Notes: generated by a model not told the origin, from the letters alone. Shown: positions 1 to 6,411, numbered from the stretch's first letter. The stretch: DNA of 9,893 nt from DATBDE01 sp036270095 (GCA_036270095.1 DATBDE010000124.1:1-9893), one strand, 5' to 3'. Made by a program: numbers and translations.

Positions 1-7
1 TCAGGCC

Positions 8-1144
8 CTAGTGGAGCGCCTGCTTGCCCAGCGTGGCGGAGACCTGCGACTGGGAGATCAGCTGGAGCTTGATCGGCAGGGCGCCGGTCTTCAGCAGGTT
101 CGCGAGGTCCTGCGCGCTCTGGATCGTGAAGTTGCCGGAGATCTCCGAGTCGTTGCCCTGGATCCCGTCCGGGTTGGTCCGGTACGAGATGTACGGAACG
201 GTGATCAGGGCGTTGTCGAGCGAGGCGGCGAAGTGATGGGAGAACTCGCGGCAGTCAGGGGTCTGGCAGGGCGTGGGTGGTGCCAGCGCCTGAGCGCGCT
301 GGACGATCGTGCGCGTCACGTTGTGCCACTTGGTGGCGCCCGAGTCGGTGAACGAGAAGGTGACGTCGGGCGCGCCGCCCGTGCCGTTGGAGAAGTTCTG
401 CTCCGGGTTGGTGATGTCCGTGCCCTTGAGGGCCGGGTTGTCGTTCAGCGCGTACCAGCGATTCGGCGGCGGGCCCTTCGTGCTGGCCGACTGAGCGCGC
501 ACCAGGATCGTGCCCGGGTTGACCCTGACCACGCGCGTGCCGGCGGGCTGACCCCTCTCCGAGAACAGGTCGGTGCGCGACTCCTCGGGGCCGCGCAGCA
601 CGGTCTGGGTCTTGTCGTTGACCAGGTACCACTGGACGCCGGTGGTCGCGGTCTTCGGGTTCATCGGCGGCCGCTTGGCCGCAATCTTCAGCGCCTGGTA
701 CTCGGGCAGGCCCAACGAGCCCGCCGACGGGCCGCCGGTGACCTTCGCGTCAGCCGGGTGGGGCTTGCCGTCGGCCCCGAGGACGTCGGCCTCCCAGTCA
801 TAGAAGTAGAGCTGGGCGACCTTGCCGACCTGCTGGAGAGCGCGCTGGGCGTTCTTGACGTCGGGCAGCCCGACCTCGATCTGGTCGGAGCCGGCGCGCT
901 GGATCTCGGGCTCGGAGACGCCGAGCTGGTCGACGCGCTCGCGGATGATGTCCACGGCGCGGTCGAGCGCGTCCTGCGTCACCTTGGGCTGCTGCGGCGT
1001 GGGCTTGCCCTGGTAGACGAGCTGGACGCCGCCCTTGAGGTCGAGGCCCTCCTTGGTGGGCTGGGTGACGATGACCACGAAGGACGCGATCAGCAAGCCC
1101 AGGACCACCAGCAGGATGAGGCCGTTGCGTCGGCGGTCGGACAT
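8..1144 (-). CDS. secD: Protein translocase subunit SecD, cut short by an in-frame TAG
   Basis: SecD, with SecF, uses the proton gradient to help pull exported proteins out of the SecYEG channel. Residues 8-28 are the first membrane segment, after a basic start (SDRRRN). GLDLKGGV (33-40) is the conserved SecD motif that opens the periplasmic P1 domain, followed by the ALDRAVDIIRERVDQLG segment (59-75). Near the end, DLANLLKTGALPIKL and SQVSATLGKQALH match the region just before membrane segment 2 in this family. The frame then meets TAG (bases 8-10) after 378 residues, so the five further membrane segments are missing. The last 7 bases of the window continue in frame as Gly-Leu, as expected for an intact SecD, so the TAG probably replaces one codon (CAG, AAG or GAG). 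The start is an ATG 14 bases after the preceding stop, without a clear Shine-Dalgarno. Identity is near certain; whether the gene is really broken or the TAG is a sequence error is open. Confidence 0.9.
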   Translation of the reverse strand: MSDRRRNGLILLVVLGLLIASFVVIVTQPTKEGLDLKGGVQLVYQGKPTPQQPKVTQDALDRAVDIIRERVDQLGVSEPEIQRAGSDQIEVGLPDVKNAQRALQQVGKVAQLYFYDWEADVLGADGKPHPADAKVTGGPSAGSLGLPEYQALKIAAKRPPMNPKTATTGVQWYLVNDKTQTVLRGPEESRTDLFSERGQPAGTRVVRVNPGTILVRAQSASTKGPPPNRWYALNDNPALKGTDITNPEQNFSNGTGGAPDVTFSFTDSGATKWHNVTRTIVQRAQALAPPTPCQTPDCREFSHHFAASLDNALITVPYISYRTNPDGIQGNDSEISGNFTIQSAQDLANLLKTGALPIKLQLISQSQVSATLGKQALH

Positions 1145-1158
1145 CCGAAGGGCTAAGG

Positions 1159-1608
1159 CTACTTCGCCGGGGTGAGCACGACGAGGAGTCCGCCGTCGTC
1201 GTCATACGCGGGAAACAGATCCGCGGTCGCGCGCGCGGGGAGATCGCCCTCGGCGTTGACCGAGACCGGCTTGTCGAGCACGCGGACGCCCCACTCGAGC
1301 GCGGTGGCGATCTGGTCGTTGCCGTCGTCGAACTGGAGCCCGAGCACCTGGGTGACGTTGCGCCCGATGATCTTCTCCTCCTTCAGGCCGGTCAGCTCGA
1401 ACGAGCCGCGGCCAGCGCCGATGACCCGTCCCTCCTGGTCGCAGACGAAGAAGGCGGCGTCCGGCGCCGGGTAGTAGTCGTCGAGCAACTCGAACAGGAA
1501 CGGGAAGCCGCAGTTGCGGCAGCCCTTGGCCTCGCGGCGGAAGCCGGCGGTGCGATCGGTTGCAGTGGAGCGCGTCCCGCAGTTGGGGCAGATGAACAGG
1601 TGAGCCAT
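1159..1608 (-). CDS. Zinc-ribbon and PAS-like domain protein of unknown function
   Basis: A soluble protein of about 149 residues. Two cysteine pairs near the N-terminus, CPNC (7-10) and CRNC (30-33), form a likely zinc ribbon. Residues about 45-149 resemble a single PAS fold: DAAFFVCDQEGRVIGAG, then ELTGLKEEKIIGRNV, the usual 'bit of sensor, then conserved G-x-N/D' layout, and a final strand GGLLVVLTP. No output domain (kinase, cyclase, HTH) is present, so it may sense a ligand or redox state and act by binding a partner; that is inference. I chose ATG at 1608 because it begins right at the zinc ribbon (MAHLFICPNC). An in-frame GTG at 1632 would add eight residues and has AAAGG 13 bases upstream. 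It lies between ruvB and secD, where many bacteria carry yajC, and ends 14 bases before secD, so it is probably cotranscribed. I do not recognise a named family. Confidence 0.75.
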   Translation of the reverse strand: MAHLFICPNCGTRSTATDRTAGFRREAKGCRNCGFPFLFELLDDYYPAPDAAFFVCDQEGRVIGAGRGSFELTGLKEEKIIGRNVTQVLGLQFDDGNDQIATALEWGVRVLDKPVSVNAEGDLPARATADLFPAYDDDGGLLVVLTPAK

Positions 1609-1714
1609 CCCGGGAGGGAACGCTAGCGCCACCCGTTCAAGAAGACCTTTGGCGGCTCAGGGGTGGTCGAAGCAGCGCTCCTGGCCCGGCTTGCCCTTGG
1701 AGTACGGACCAGCC

Positions 1715-2734
1715 TCAGAACAGGCGGGCGTCCTCGGGCGGCGCCTCGAGGCCGAGGTGGTGAAACGCCCGCGGCGTGGCCACGCGGCCGCGCGGCGTCC
1801 GGGCGATGAGGCCGCGCTGGAGCAGGTACGGCTCGTAGACGTCCTCGATGGTGTCCGACTCCTCCGCCACGGCGACAGCGAGCGTCGAGAGGCCGACCGG
1901 CCCGCCGGCGAACTTGTCGCAGATGGCGGAGAGGATCTCGCGGTCCAGGCGATCGAGGCCCTCGGCGTCGACCTCGAGCAGGTCGAGCGCGCTGCGGGCG
2001 ATGGCGGCGGTGACCGTGCCCTCGCCGTGGACCTCGGCGTAGTCGCGCACGCGCTTGAGCAGCCGGTTGGCGACGCGCGGCGTGCCGCGCGAGCGCGTCG
2101 CGATGGCCTCGGCCCCGGCGGTCTCGATCGCCACCCCGAGAATCGCGGCCGAGCGGATCACGATCTCCCCCAGGTCCTCCGGCCCGTAGTGCTCGAGGCG
2201 GTGCTGGATGCCGAAGCGGTCACGCAGCGGCGTCGTGAGCAGGCCGGCGCGCGTTGTGGCGCCGATCAGGGTGAACGGCGGCAGGTCGATGGTGACCACG
2301 CGGGCCCCCGCGCCCTGGCCCACGGTGATCGGCAGCCGGCGGTCCTCCATGGCCGGATAGAAGGTCTCCTCGAGCGCGCGCGGCAGCCGGTGCAGCTCGT
2401 CGACGAAGAACACCGACCCCGGCTCGAGCGCAGTCAGGAACGCGGCCACGTCGCCCTTGCGCTCCAGCGCCGGGCCGGCGGTGGGTGTGAAGCCGACCCC
2501 GAGCTCGGCCGCGACGATGCCGGCCAGCGACGTCTTGCCCAGGCCCGGCGGGCCGGCCAGGAGCACGTGGTCGAGCGGGTCGCCGCGTCGCAGCGCCGCC
2601 TCGATCGACAGCGCGAGCTGCTGCTTGACCTTGTGCTGCCCGACGAAGTCCTCGAGCCGCTTGGGGCGCAGCGAGCGGTCGAGGTCCTCCTCGGGAAGCT
2701 CCTCCGGGGTCTGGATGCGCGCCGGCGTCGTCAT
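1715..2734 (-). CDS. ruvB: Holliday junction branch migration ATPase RuvB
   Basis: RuvB is the AAA+ motor that forms hexameric rings on DNA and, held by RuvA, drives branch migration of Holliday junctions during recombinational repair. All parts are present in 339 residues, the family's usual length. The N-terminal LRPKRLEDFVGQ is at 22-33. Walker A GPPGLGKTS is at 61-69 (K67, T68). Walker B is VFFVDELHR at 108-116 (D112, E113; Leu where Ile is common). Sensor 1 GATTR is at 158-162 and the arginine finger region RDRFG at 171-175. A C-terminal winged helix carries GGPVGLSTLA and ESDTIEDVYEPYLLQRGLI. The ATG shares the four bases ATGA (2731-2734) with the ruvA stop, so the two are probably translationally coupled. 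The gene is followed by an 82-106 base gap before the zinc-ribbon/PAS gene, in which I see no clear signal. Confidence 0.98.
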   Translation of the reverse strand: MTTPARIQTPEELPEEDLDRSLRPKRLEDFVGQHKVKQQLALSIEAALRRGDPLDHVLLAGPPGLGKTSLAGIVAAELGVGFTPTAGPALERKGDVAAFLTALEPGSVFFVDELHRLPRALEETFYPAMEDRRLPITVGQGAGARVVTIDLPPFTLIGATTRAGLLTTPLRDRFGIQHRLEHYGPEDLGEIVIRSAAILGVAIETAGAEAIATRSRGTPRVANRLLKRVRDYAEVHGEGTVTAAIARSALDLLEVDAEGLDRLDREILSAICDKFAGGPVGLSTLAVAVAEESDTIEDVYEPYLLQRGLIARTPRGRVATPRAFHHLGLEAPPEDARLF

Positions 2735-3318
2735 TGGCGGGCCCCACGCAGGGCCGCGGCGATGAGGGCCTCCGCACTCTCGCCCTCGACGTCGGCCAGC
2801 AGGGCGTCGACCTCGGGCGGCGCGAAGCCGAGCCCCAGCAGGCCCTCGCGAGCCAGGCCGTGCGGGTCGTCGGCGTCGACCGCGCGGGTGATCGAGATGC
2901 CGTCGTCCTCGGAGGGCGGCGCGACCTTCTCGCGCAGCTCGACGATGATCCGCTCGGCCGTGCGCTTGCCGATCCCGGGGACGGCCTGGAAGCGGGCGGC
3001 GTCGCCGATGGCGATGGCGGAGAGCAGCTCGCGCGTCGAGCCGCCCGAGAGCACCGCCAGCGCCACCTTCGGGCCGACCGACTGCACGCCGATCAGGGCG
3101 AGGAAGAGGTCGCGCTCGTCCTCGGAGGCGAAGCCGAACAGGTTCAGCGCGTCGTCGCGCGGGATCAGGTGGGCGTGGAGGGTGACCTGCTTGCCGACCG
3201 GCGGCACGTGCCGCAGCGTCTGTGCCGAGAGGGCGAGTCGGTAGCCCACGCCGCCGCAGTCGACGACGACGTGGTCGGGGCGGCGGATCGCCACCTCGCC
3301 ACGGACGAGGGCGATCAT
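2731..3318 (-). CDS. ruvA: Holliday junction DNA-binding protein RuvA
   Basis: RuvA tetramers hold the four-way junction flat and load two RuvB rings on opposite arms. The protein is 195 residues, normal for the family. The N-terminal OB-fold starts MIALVRGEVA. The acidic pin that separates strands at the crossover is seen as D55 and D56 in IPRDDALNLFGF, at the same numbers as E55/D56 of E. coli RuvA. Two helix-hairpin-helix motifs follow: LIGVQSVGPKVALAVL (75-90) and FQAVPGIGKRTAERIIVEL (110-128). The C-terminal three-helix RuvB-binding domain (about 150-195) follows an acidic linker (PPSEDDG). The start at 3318 is set by the universal MI-x-L-x-G beginning. It overlaps the ruvC stop by ATGA and has GGGGTG five bases upstream as a plausible ribosome site. 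An open frame runs upstream through ruvC but has no RuvA-like content. Confidence 0.97.
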   Translation of the reverse strand: MIALVRGEVAIRRPDHVVVDCGGVGYRLALSAQTLRHVPPVGKQVTLHAHLIPRDDALNLFGFASEDERDLFLALIGVQSVGPKVALAVLSGGSTRELLSAIAIGDAARFQAVPGIGKRTAERIIVELREKVAPPSEDDGISITRAVDADDPHGLAREGLLGLGFAPPEVDALLADVEGESAEALIAAALRGARQ

Positions 3319-3812
3319 GCCGGCACCCCGACGCGCGCCCGCAGCGGGGCGTGGTTGAGGTGGCAGATGGCCACGGCGAGCGCGTCGGCGGCGTGGTCGG
3401 GCCGCGGCGGCGCGGACAGCCCGAGCAGCCGCTGGACCATGTCCTGCACCTGGCCCTTGGCCGCGCGCCCCGAGCCGCACACGGCGCTCTTGACCTGCTG
3501 CGGCGTGTAGTCCACGCAGGGCACCGCGCGCTGCCCGGCGGCGAGCAGCACGACGCCGCGGGCCTGGCCGACCGCGAACGCGGTGCGCACGTTCTGGCCG
3601 AAGTACAGCGCCTCGAGCGCCATCGCCGCGGGCGCGTGCTCGCCCAGCAGGTCGTGCAGGCGGGCGTGGATGGCGGCGAGCCGCTCGTTGGGCGCGTCGC
3701 GCGCCGGGGTCTCGATGACGCCGCCGTCGAGCGCGACCAGGCGCCCGCCGCGTTGCGCGACGACGCCGTAGCCGGTCGCGGCCAGGCCGGGGTCGATGCC
3801 GAGGACGATCAC
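3315..3812 (-). CDS. ruvC: Crossover junction endodeoxyribonuclease RuvC
   Basis: RuvC is the dimeric nuclease that resolves Holliday junctions by symmetric nicking. The 165 residues cover the whole RNase H-like fold. Candidate catalytic residues are D7 (IDPGLAATGYG), E67 (ALEALYFGQN), and the pair H140/D143 in RPDHAADALA. Aligned on the final Asp, the third acidic residue (D138 in E. coli) is His here. From memory, Thermus RuvC also uses His at this place, so this is a known variant and not a defect; D139 lies one residue earlier. The start is GTG at 3812, fixed by MIVLGIDPG. That GTG shares GTGA (3809-3812) with the TGA that ends the upstream frameshifted reading frame, and no Shine-Dalgarno is visible. 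The stop overlaps ruvA by ATGA. Together the three genes form a tightly coupled resolvasome operon. Confidence 0.97.
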   Translation of the reverse strand: MIVLGIDPGLAATGYGVVAQRGGRLVALDGGVIETPARDAPNERLAAIHARLHDLLGEHAPAAMALEALYFGQNVRTAFAVGQARGVVLLAAGQRAVPCVDYTPQQVKSAVCGSGRAAKGQVQDMVQRLLGLSAPPRPDHAADALAVAICHLNHAPLRARVGVPA

Positions 3813-4236
3813 TGCGGAGGGATTCTCCGCACCGCCCCGGATGCCTTTGCCTGGCGGTGCCGCAAGGCCCTCGTAGCTCGGCGATCGGGGGGCCGTGCTG
3901 CCGCGCCGAGGGCGGCCACCAGCTCCGGCAGCATCTGCTTCGCGCAGCCCTTGACGTGCATCTCGCCGTCGGGCCAGCGCAGCGTGAGCTCCTTCTTGGC
4001 GCTGTCGGCCACGTCGAGCCCGGCGCGCGGAATCGAGGCGTGGGTGCGCGGCGTCCCGCCGGCCCCGGTGGCAAGCACGATCAGGCGCTGAAGGTCGGGT
4101 TCAGGCCGACGCACGTGGCCAGCAGGGTCTCGTCCGGATCGGCGATCGGGACCAGCCCGTCGATGGCCTTCCCGAACCGCCCCCAGCCGCGCGGCAGTCG
4201 GTCCCTCTCGCGGGCGGTGGCGTCGGCGGTGATCAC
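3809..4236 (-). pseudogene. Frameshifted small gene upstream of ruvC, possible bacterial PH-like domain
   Basis: Two adjoining minus-strand frames look like one protein. The first starts at GTG (4236) and reads RERDRLPRGWGRFGKAIDG, then PDETLLATCVGLNPTF, before TGA at 4081-4083. The second, offset by one base, continues QRLIVLATG, IPRAGLDV, KKELTLRWPDGEMHVKGC and MLPELVAAL. Joining them after NPTF needs one extra C (TTC CAG in place of TTCAG) and gives about 142 residues. The pattern 'RLIVLAT ... IP ... KELTLRWPDGE ... LPELVAAL' recalls bacterial PH-like domains (strand, basic loop, strands, C-terminal helix), but I cannot confirm that. The second frame ends with TGA overlapping the ruvC GTG, like the ruvC/ruvA and ruvA/ruvB joints, which supports it as real coding sequence and as first gene of the operon. 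The last 30 residues are arginine/proline-rich and less convincing. No slippery heptamer is seen at the joint, so mutation or sequence error is likelier than programmed shifting. Confidence 0.55.
3814..3830 (-). repeat. Short perfect inverted repeat just before ruvC start
   Basis: Read on the minus strand, GCGGAG, a five-base loop and CTCCGC form a perfect 6-bp stem that ends one base before the ruvC GTG. It sits in the place of a ribosome site and could influence initiation of ruvC unless ribosomes arrive from the upstream frame. With this base composition, a 6-bp stem can easily arise by chance. Confidence 0.35.
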
Positions 4237-4243
4237 GGCCGTG

Positions 4244-4249
4244 TAGTTT
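4244..4249 (+). promoter_or_regulatory. Candidate -10 element for a leaderless peroxidase mRNA
   Basis: TAGTTT fits the actinobacterial TANNNT -10 pattern. It ends 7 bases before the GTG at 4257, so transcription would begin at or one base before the start codon. No Shine-Dalgarno stands upstream of this GTG, in line with leaderless translation. No convincing -35 is seen. Confidence 0.4.
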
Positions 4250-4256
4250 CGCCCAT

Positions 4257-5183
4257 GTGACCACCCCAGAAGAGGCGATCGCCGCCATCCACGAGCGCTT
4301 CGGCACCCACCCCCGAGCCCGGCGCCTGCACGCCAAGGGAACGCTCTTGAAGGGCACGTTCACCCCCACGCCGGCGGCCGCGCGGCTCTCGAAGGCGGCT
4401 CACCTGCAGGGCGGCCCGGTACCGCTGACGGCGCGCGTGTCGAACGGCAGCGGCAACCCAGAGGACCCCGACTACGCGCCGGACGTCCGCGGGTTCGCGG
4501 TCAAGCTCTACGTGCCCGACGGCGGCCACACCGACATCGTCGCCCAGACCGTGCACCGCTTCGTGGGCCCCGACGCGGCCACCTTCAATGACCTGATGCG
4601 CGCCTCCAAGCCGCCCGCGGCGGCCTGGAAGCTGCCGCTCTTCCTGGCCCAGCACCCGCAGGTCGCGCTGGACCTGCCGCGGGCCGCCGCCGCCATGGTC
4701 CCGCCCCAGAGCTACGCCACGCGCCGCTACTACGCCCTCCACGCGTACCGCTGGAGGGACGCCGACGACAGCGTGCGCCACGTCCGCTACGAGTTCGAGC
4801 CCGTCGCCGGCGTCAAGACCCTCTCGCCGCTGGCCGCGCGCAAGCGCGGGCCGCACTACCTGCAGGAGGAGATCCTGGCCCGCGTGGCCGACGAGCCCGT
4901 GCGCTTCCGCCTCGACGTCGTCGTGGCCGAGCCCGGCGACCCGGTCGACGACCCGAGCGAGGTCTGGCCCGCCGAGCGCGAGCGCGTCGACGCCGGCACC
5001 ATCGTCCTCACCGGACCCGACACCGAGCGCGAGACCGGCGACGACGTCCTCGTCTTCGACCCCACGCGTGTGGTCGACGGCATCGAGCTCTCCGACGACC
5101 CGGTACTGCGCTTCCGCACCCTCGCCTATTCGGAGTCGGTCCGCGAGCGGACCGGGCGGACCCGCCCCGAGCAGCTCGCCTAG
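4257..5183 (+). CDS. Catalase-related heme peroxidase
   Basis: A 308-residue member of the catalase superfamily, far shorter than true catalases (about 480 or more) and close to the small 'catalase-related peroxidase' (SrpA-like) group. Such proteins use a b-type heme to reduce peroxides. Seen: HAKGTLLKGTF at 25-35 with the likely distal His25; LTARVSNGSG then DVRGFAVKLYVPDG (76-89), the core heme-pocket strand; and DDPVLRFRTLAYSESVRER (280-298), matching the catalase proximal motif R-x(3)-Y-x(6)-R, with Tyr291 as heme ligand. The Asn that assists His in true catalases (in the 'DLVGNN' segment) is absent: here the segment reads DIVAQT. That favours peroxidase over catalase activity. No signal peptide or membrane segment, so cytosolic. 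The start is GTG; an ATG two bases earlier is out of frame and hits TGA at once. The stop lies 8 bases before the cyclase gene, so the two are probably one transcript. Confidence 0.88.
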   Translation: MTTPEEAIAAIHERFGTHPRARRLHAKGTLLKGTFTPTPAAARLSKAAHLQGGPVPLTARVSNGSGNPEDPDYAPDVRGFAVKLYVPDGGHTDIVAQTVHRFVGPDAATFNDLMRASKPPAAAWKLPLFLAQHPQVALDLPRAAAAMVPPQSYATRRYYALHAYRWRDADDSVRHVRYEFEPVAGVKTLSPLAARKRGPHYLQEEILARVADEPVRFRLDVVVAEPGDPVDDPSEVWPAERERVDAGTIVLTGPDTERETGDDVLVFDPTRVVDGIELSDDPVLRFRTLAYSESVRERTGRTRPEQLA

Positions 5184-5191
5184 CCGAAGGC

Positions 5192-6322
5192 ATGCCCGAC
5201 TGGGAAGCCGAAGGACTGCTGGACGGGGTCGAGGACGAGCGCGACCGCGACGCCCGCCGCGCGCTCCTCGACGAGCTCCACGATGGGGGCGTGCCGCTCG
5301 AGGAGCTGCGCCGCGCCGTGGCCGAGGACCGCCTCGTGCTGGTGCCGGTCGAGCGCGTCCTCGGCGGCGGGGCGCCGAAGTACACGCTGGGCGAGTTCGC
5401 CGAACGGGCCGGCGCGACGCGCGAGCTCGCCGTCGCCAACCTGCGCGCGGCCGGCGTACCCGTGCCCGGCGATGACGCCGTGGTCTTCCACGACGAGGAC
5501 GTCGAGAGCCTGCGCCGGGTCAAGGGGCTGATCGACTTCGGGCTGCCCCCGGACTCGGTCTTCGACCTCGTGCGCACGCTGACCACCGGGATGGCCCGGA
5601 TCGCCGACGCCGTGCGCACGGTGATCGGCGAGAGCCTGCTGCGGCCGGGCGACACGGAGCTCGACCTCGCCCACCGCTACACGGCCGTCGCCGAGCTCAC
5701 GGCGCCGCTGACCGGCCCCGCGCTCGAGTACGCGTTCGACCACCACCTGCGCGACTCGATCCGCAACGACGTGATCGACCGCACCGCGCTGGCCACGGGG
5801 CGCCTGAACACGGGCAGCGAGGTCACCGTCGCGTTCGCCGACCTGGTCGGGTTCACGCGCCTCGGCGAGGAGCTGCCGCCCGACCGCCTCGGCGGCGTGG
5901 TCGACCGGCTGGGCGAGCTGGCCACCGAGGTCGCCCAGCGGCCGGTCCAGCTCGTGAAGATGATCGGCGACGCGGCCATGCTCGTCTCGCCCGAGCCGGA
6001 GGCGCTGCTGGACGCCACGCTGACCCTCGTGCAGCGCAGCGAGGAGCAGGGCGACGACTTCCCGGCCCTGCGCGCGGGCGTGGCCTCGGGCACCGCGCTG
6101 ACTCGCGGCGGCGACTGGTACGGGCGGCCGGTCAACCTGGCCAGCCGCATCACGAACATCGCCCGCCCGGGAAGCGTGCTGACCTCACGCGAGGTCCGCG
6201 ACGCCGTGGGCGAGGACCGCTACCGCTGGTCGTTCGCCGGCGACCGCAAGCTCAAGGGCGTGCGCGGCGACACCCGTGTCTACCGCGTCCGCTCCGGCGA
6301 GAACGGCGCGTCGAGCCCATAG
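5192..6322 (+). CDS. Class III adenylyl cyclase with N-terminal regulatory domain (Rv1264-like)
   Basis: Makes cyclic AMP from ATP. The 376 residues split into an N-terminal helical part (about 15-200) and a class III catalytic domain (about 207-366). Metal-binding Asp are D217 (FADLVGFTRLG) and D260 (VKMIGDAAML). ATP-selecting residues are K256 and D308 (GDWYGRPVNLASRI), and the transition-state pair is N315 and R319. All are present, so the enzyme should be active and specific for ATP; class III cyclases work as dimers. The N-terminal part (YTLGEFAERAGA, DVESLRRVKGLIDFGLPPDSV) resembles the regulatory domain of mycobacterial Rv1264, an autoinhibitory pH sensor; pH sensing here is inference. 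No membrane segments. It starts 8 bases after the peroxidase stop; the AAGG upstream is too close to the ATG to be a normal ribosome site, so coupling to the upstream gene is likely. The final codons and stop lie inside a large palindrome. Confidence 0.93.
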   Translation: MPDWEAEGLLDGVEDERDRDARRALLDELHDGGVPLEELRRAVAEDRLVLVPVERVLGGGAPKYTLGEFAERAGATRELAVANLRAAGVPVPGDDAVVFHDEDVESLRRVKGLIDFGLPPDSVFDLVRTLTTGMARIADAVRTVIGESLLRPGDTELDLAHRYTAVAELTAPLTGPALEYAFDHHLRDSIRNDVIDRTALATGRLNTGSEVTVAFADLVGFTRLGEELPPDRLGGVVDRLGELATEVAQRPVQLVKMIGDAAMLVSPEPEALLDATLTLVQRSEEQGDDFPALRAGVASGTALTRGGDWYGRPVNLASRITNIARPGSVLTSREVRDAVGEDRYRWSFAGDRKLKGVRGDTRVYRVRSGENGASSP

Positions 6323-6411
6323 CTCGGCGTTCCTCGCAAGGACGCAGCCTGCGTGGCGTGCAACGCACGCGAGCAGGCGAGGCCGCCGCGAGGGGCGTCG
6401 AGAATGGGCTC
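6313..6411. terminator. Large imperfect palindrome between convergent genes, likely bidirectional terminator
   Basis: The segment folds back on itself along its whole length. Outer arms GAGCCCAT (6313-6320) and ATGGGCTC (6404-6411) are perfect. Next, 6323-6337 pairs with 6388-6402 over 15 positions if G-U pairs are allowed on the plus-strand RNA (12 Watson-Crick, 3 G-U). Inside, GCCTGC (6347-6352) pairs with GCAGGC (6373-6378), and GCGTGC (6356-6361) with GCACGC (6365-6370), around an AAC loop. That totals about 35 pairs. The outer arms reach the stop codons of both converging genes, and the whole gap between them lies within the structure. No T-run follows on either strand, so it is not a textbook intrinsic terminator. 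The three G-U pairs exist only in the plus-strand RNA; the minus-strand RNA would have A-C mismatches there, so the fold is better on the cyclase side. Confidence 0.6.

Noticed and set aside
11..1156. Open plus-strand frame of 381 codons opposite secD
   Set aside because: Leu/Arg/Asp repeats typical of the antisense of a GC-rich gene; secD itself is unmistakable.
1658..1708. Short minus-strand reading GPYSKGKPGQERCFDHP ending in TGA between ruvB and the zinc-ribbon/PAS gene
   Set aside because: It looks protein-like but has no start of its own, no recognisable family and only about 17 convincing residues. It could be the remnant of a lost gene.
1649..3244. Long open plus-strand frame of 531 codons across ruvB and ruvA
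   Set aside because: It is rich in Arg, Ala and Gly with no recognisable motif and lies antisense to two certain genes. High GC makes stop codons rare in such shadow frames.
4081..4100. Programmed -1 ribosomal frameshift in the gene upstream of ruvC
   Set aside because: No X-XXY-YYZ slippery heptamer is present at the joint, and I see no strong downstream stem, so a plain mutation or sequence error is simpler.
4233..4856. Open minus-strand frame opposite the peroxidase gene
   Set aside because: Composition is that of a shadow frame, with no motif; the plus-strand peroxidase explains the region.
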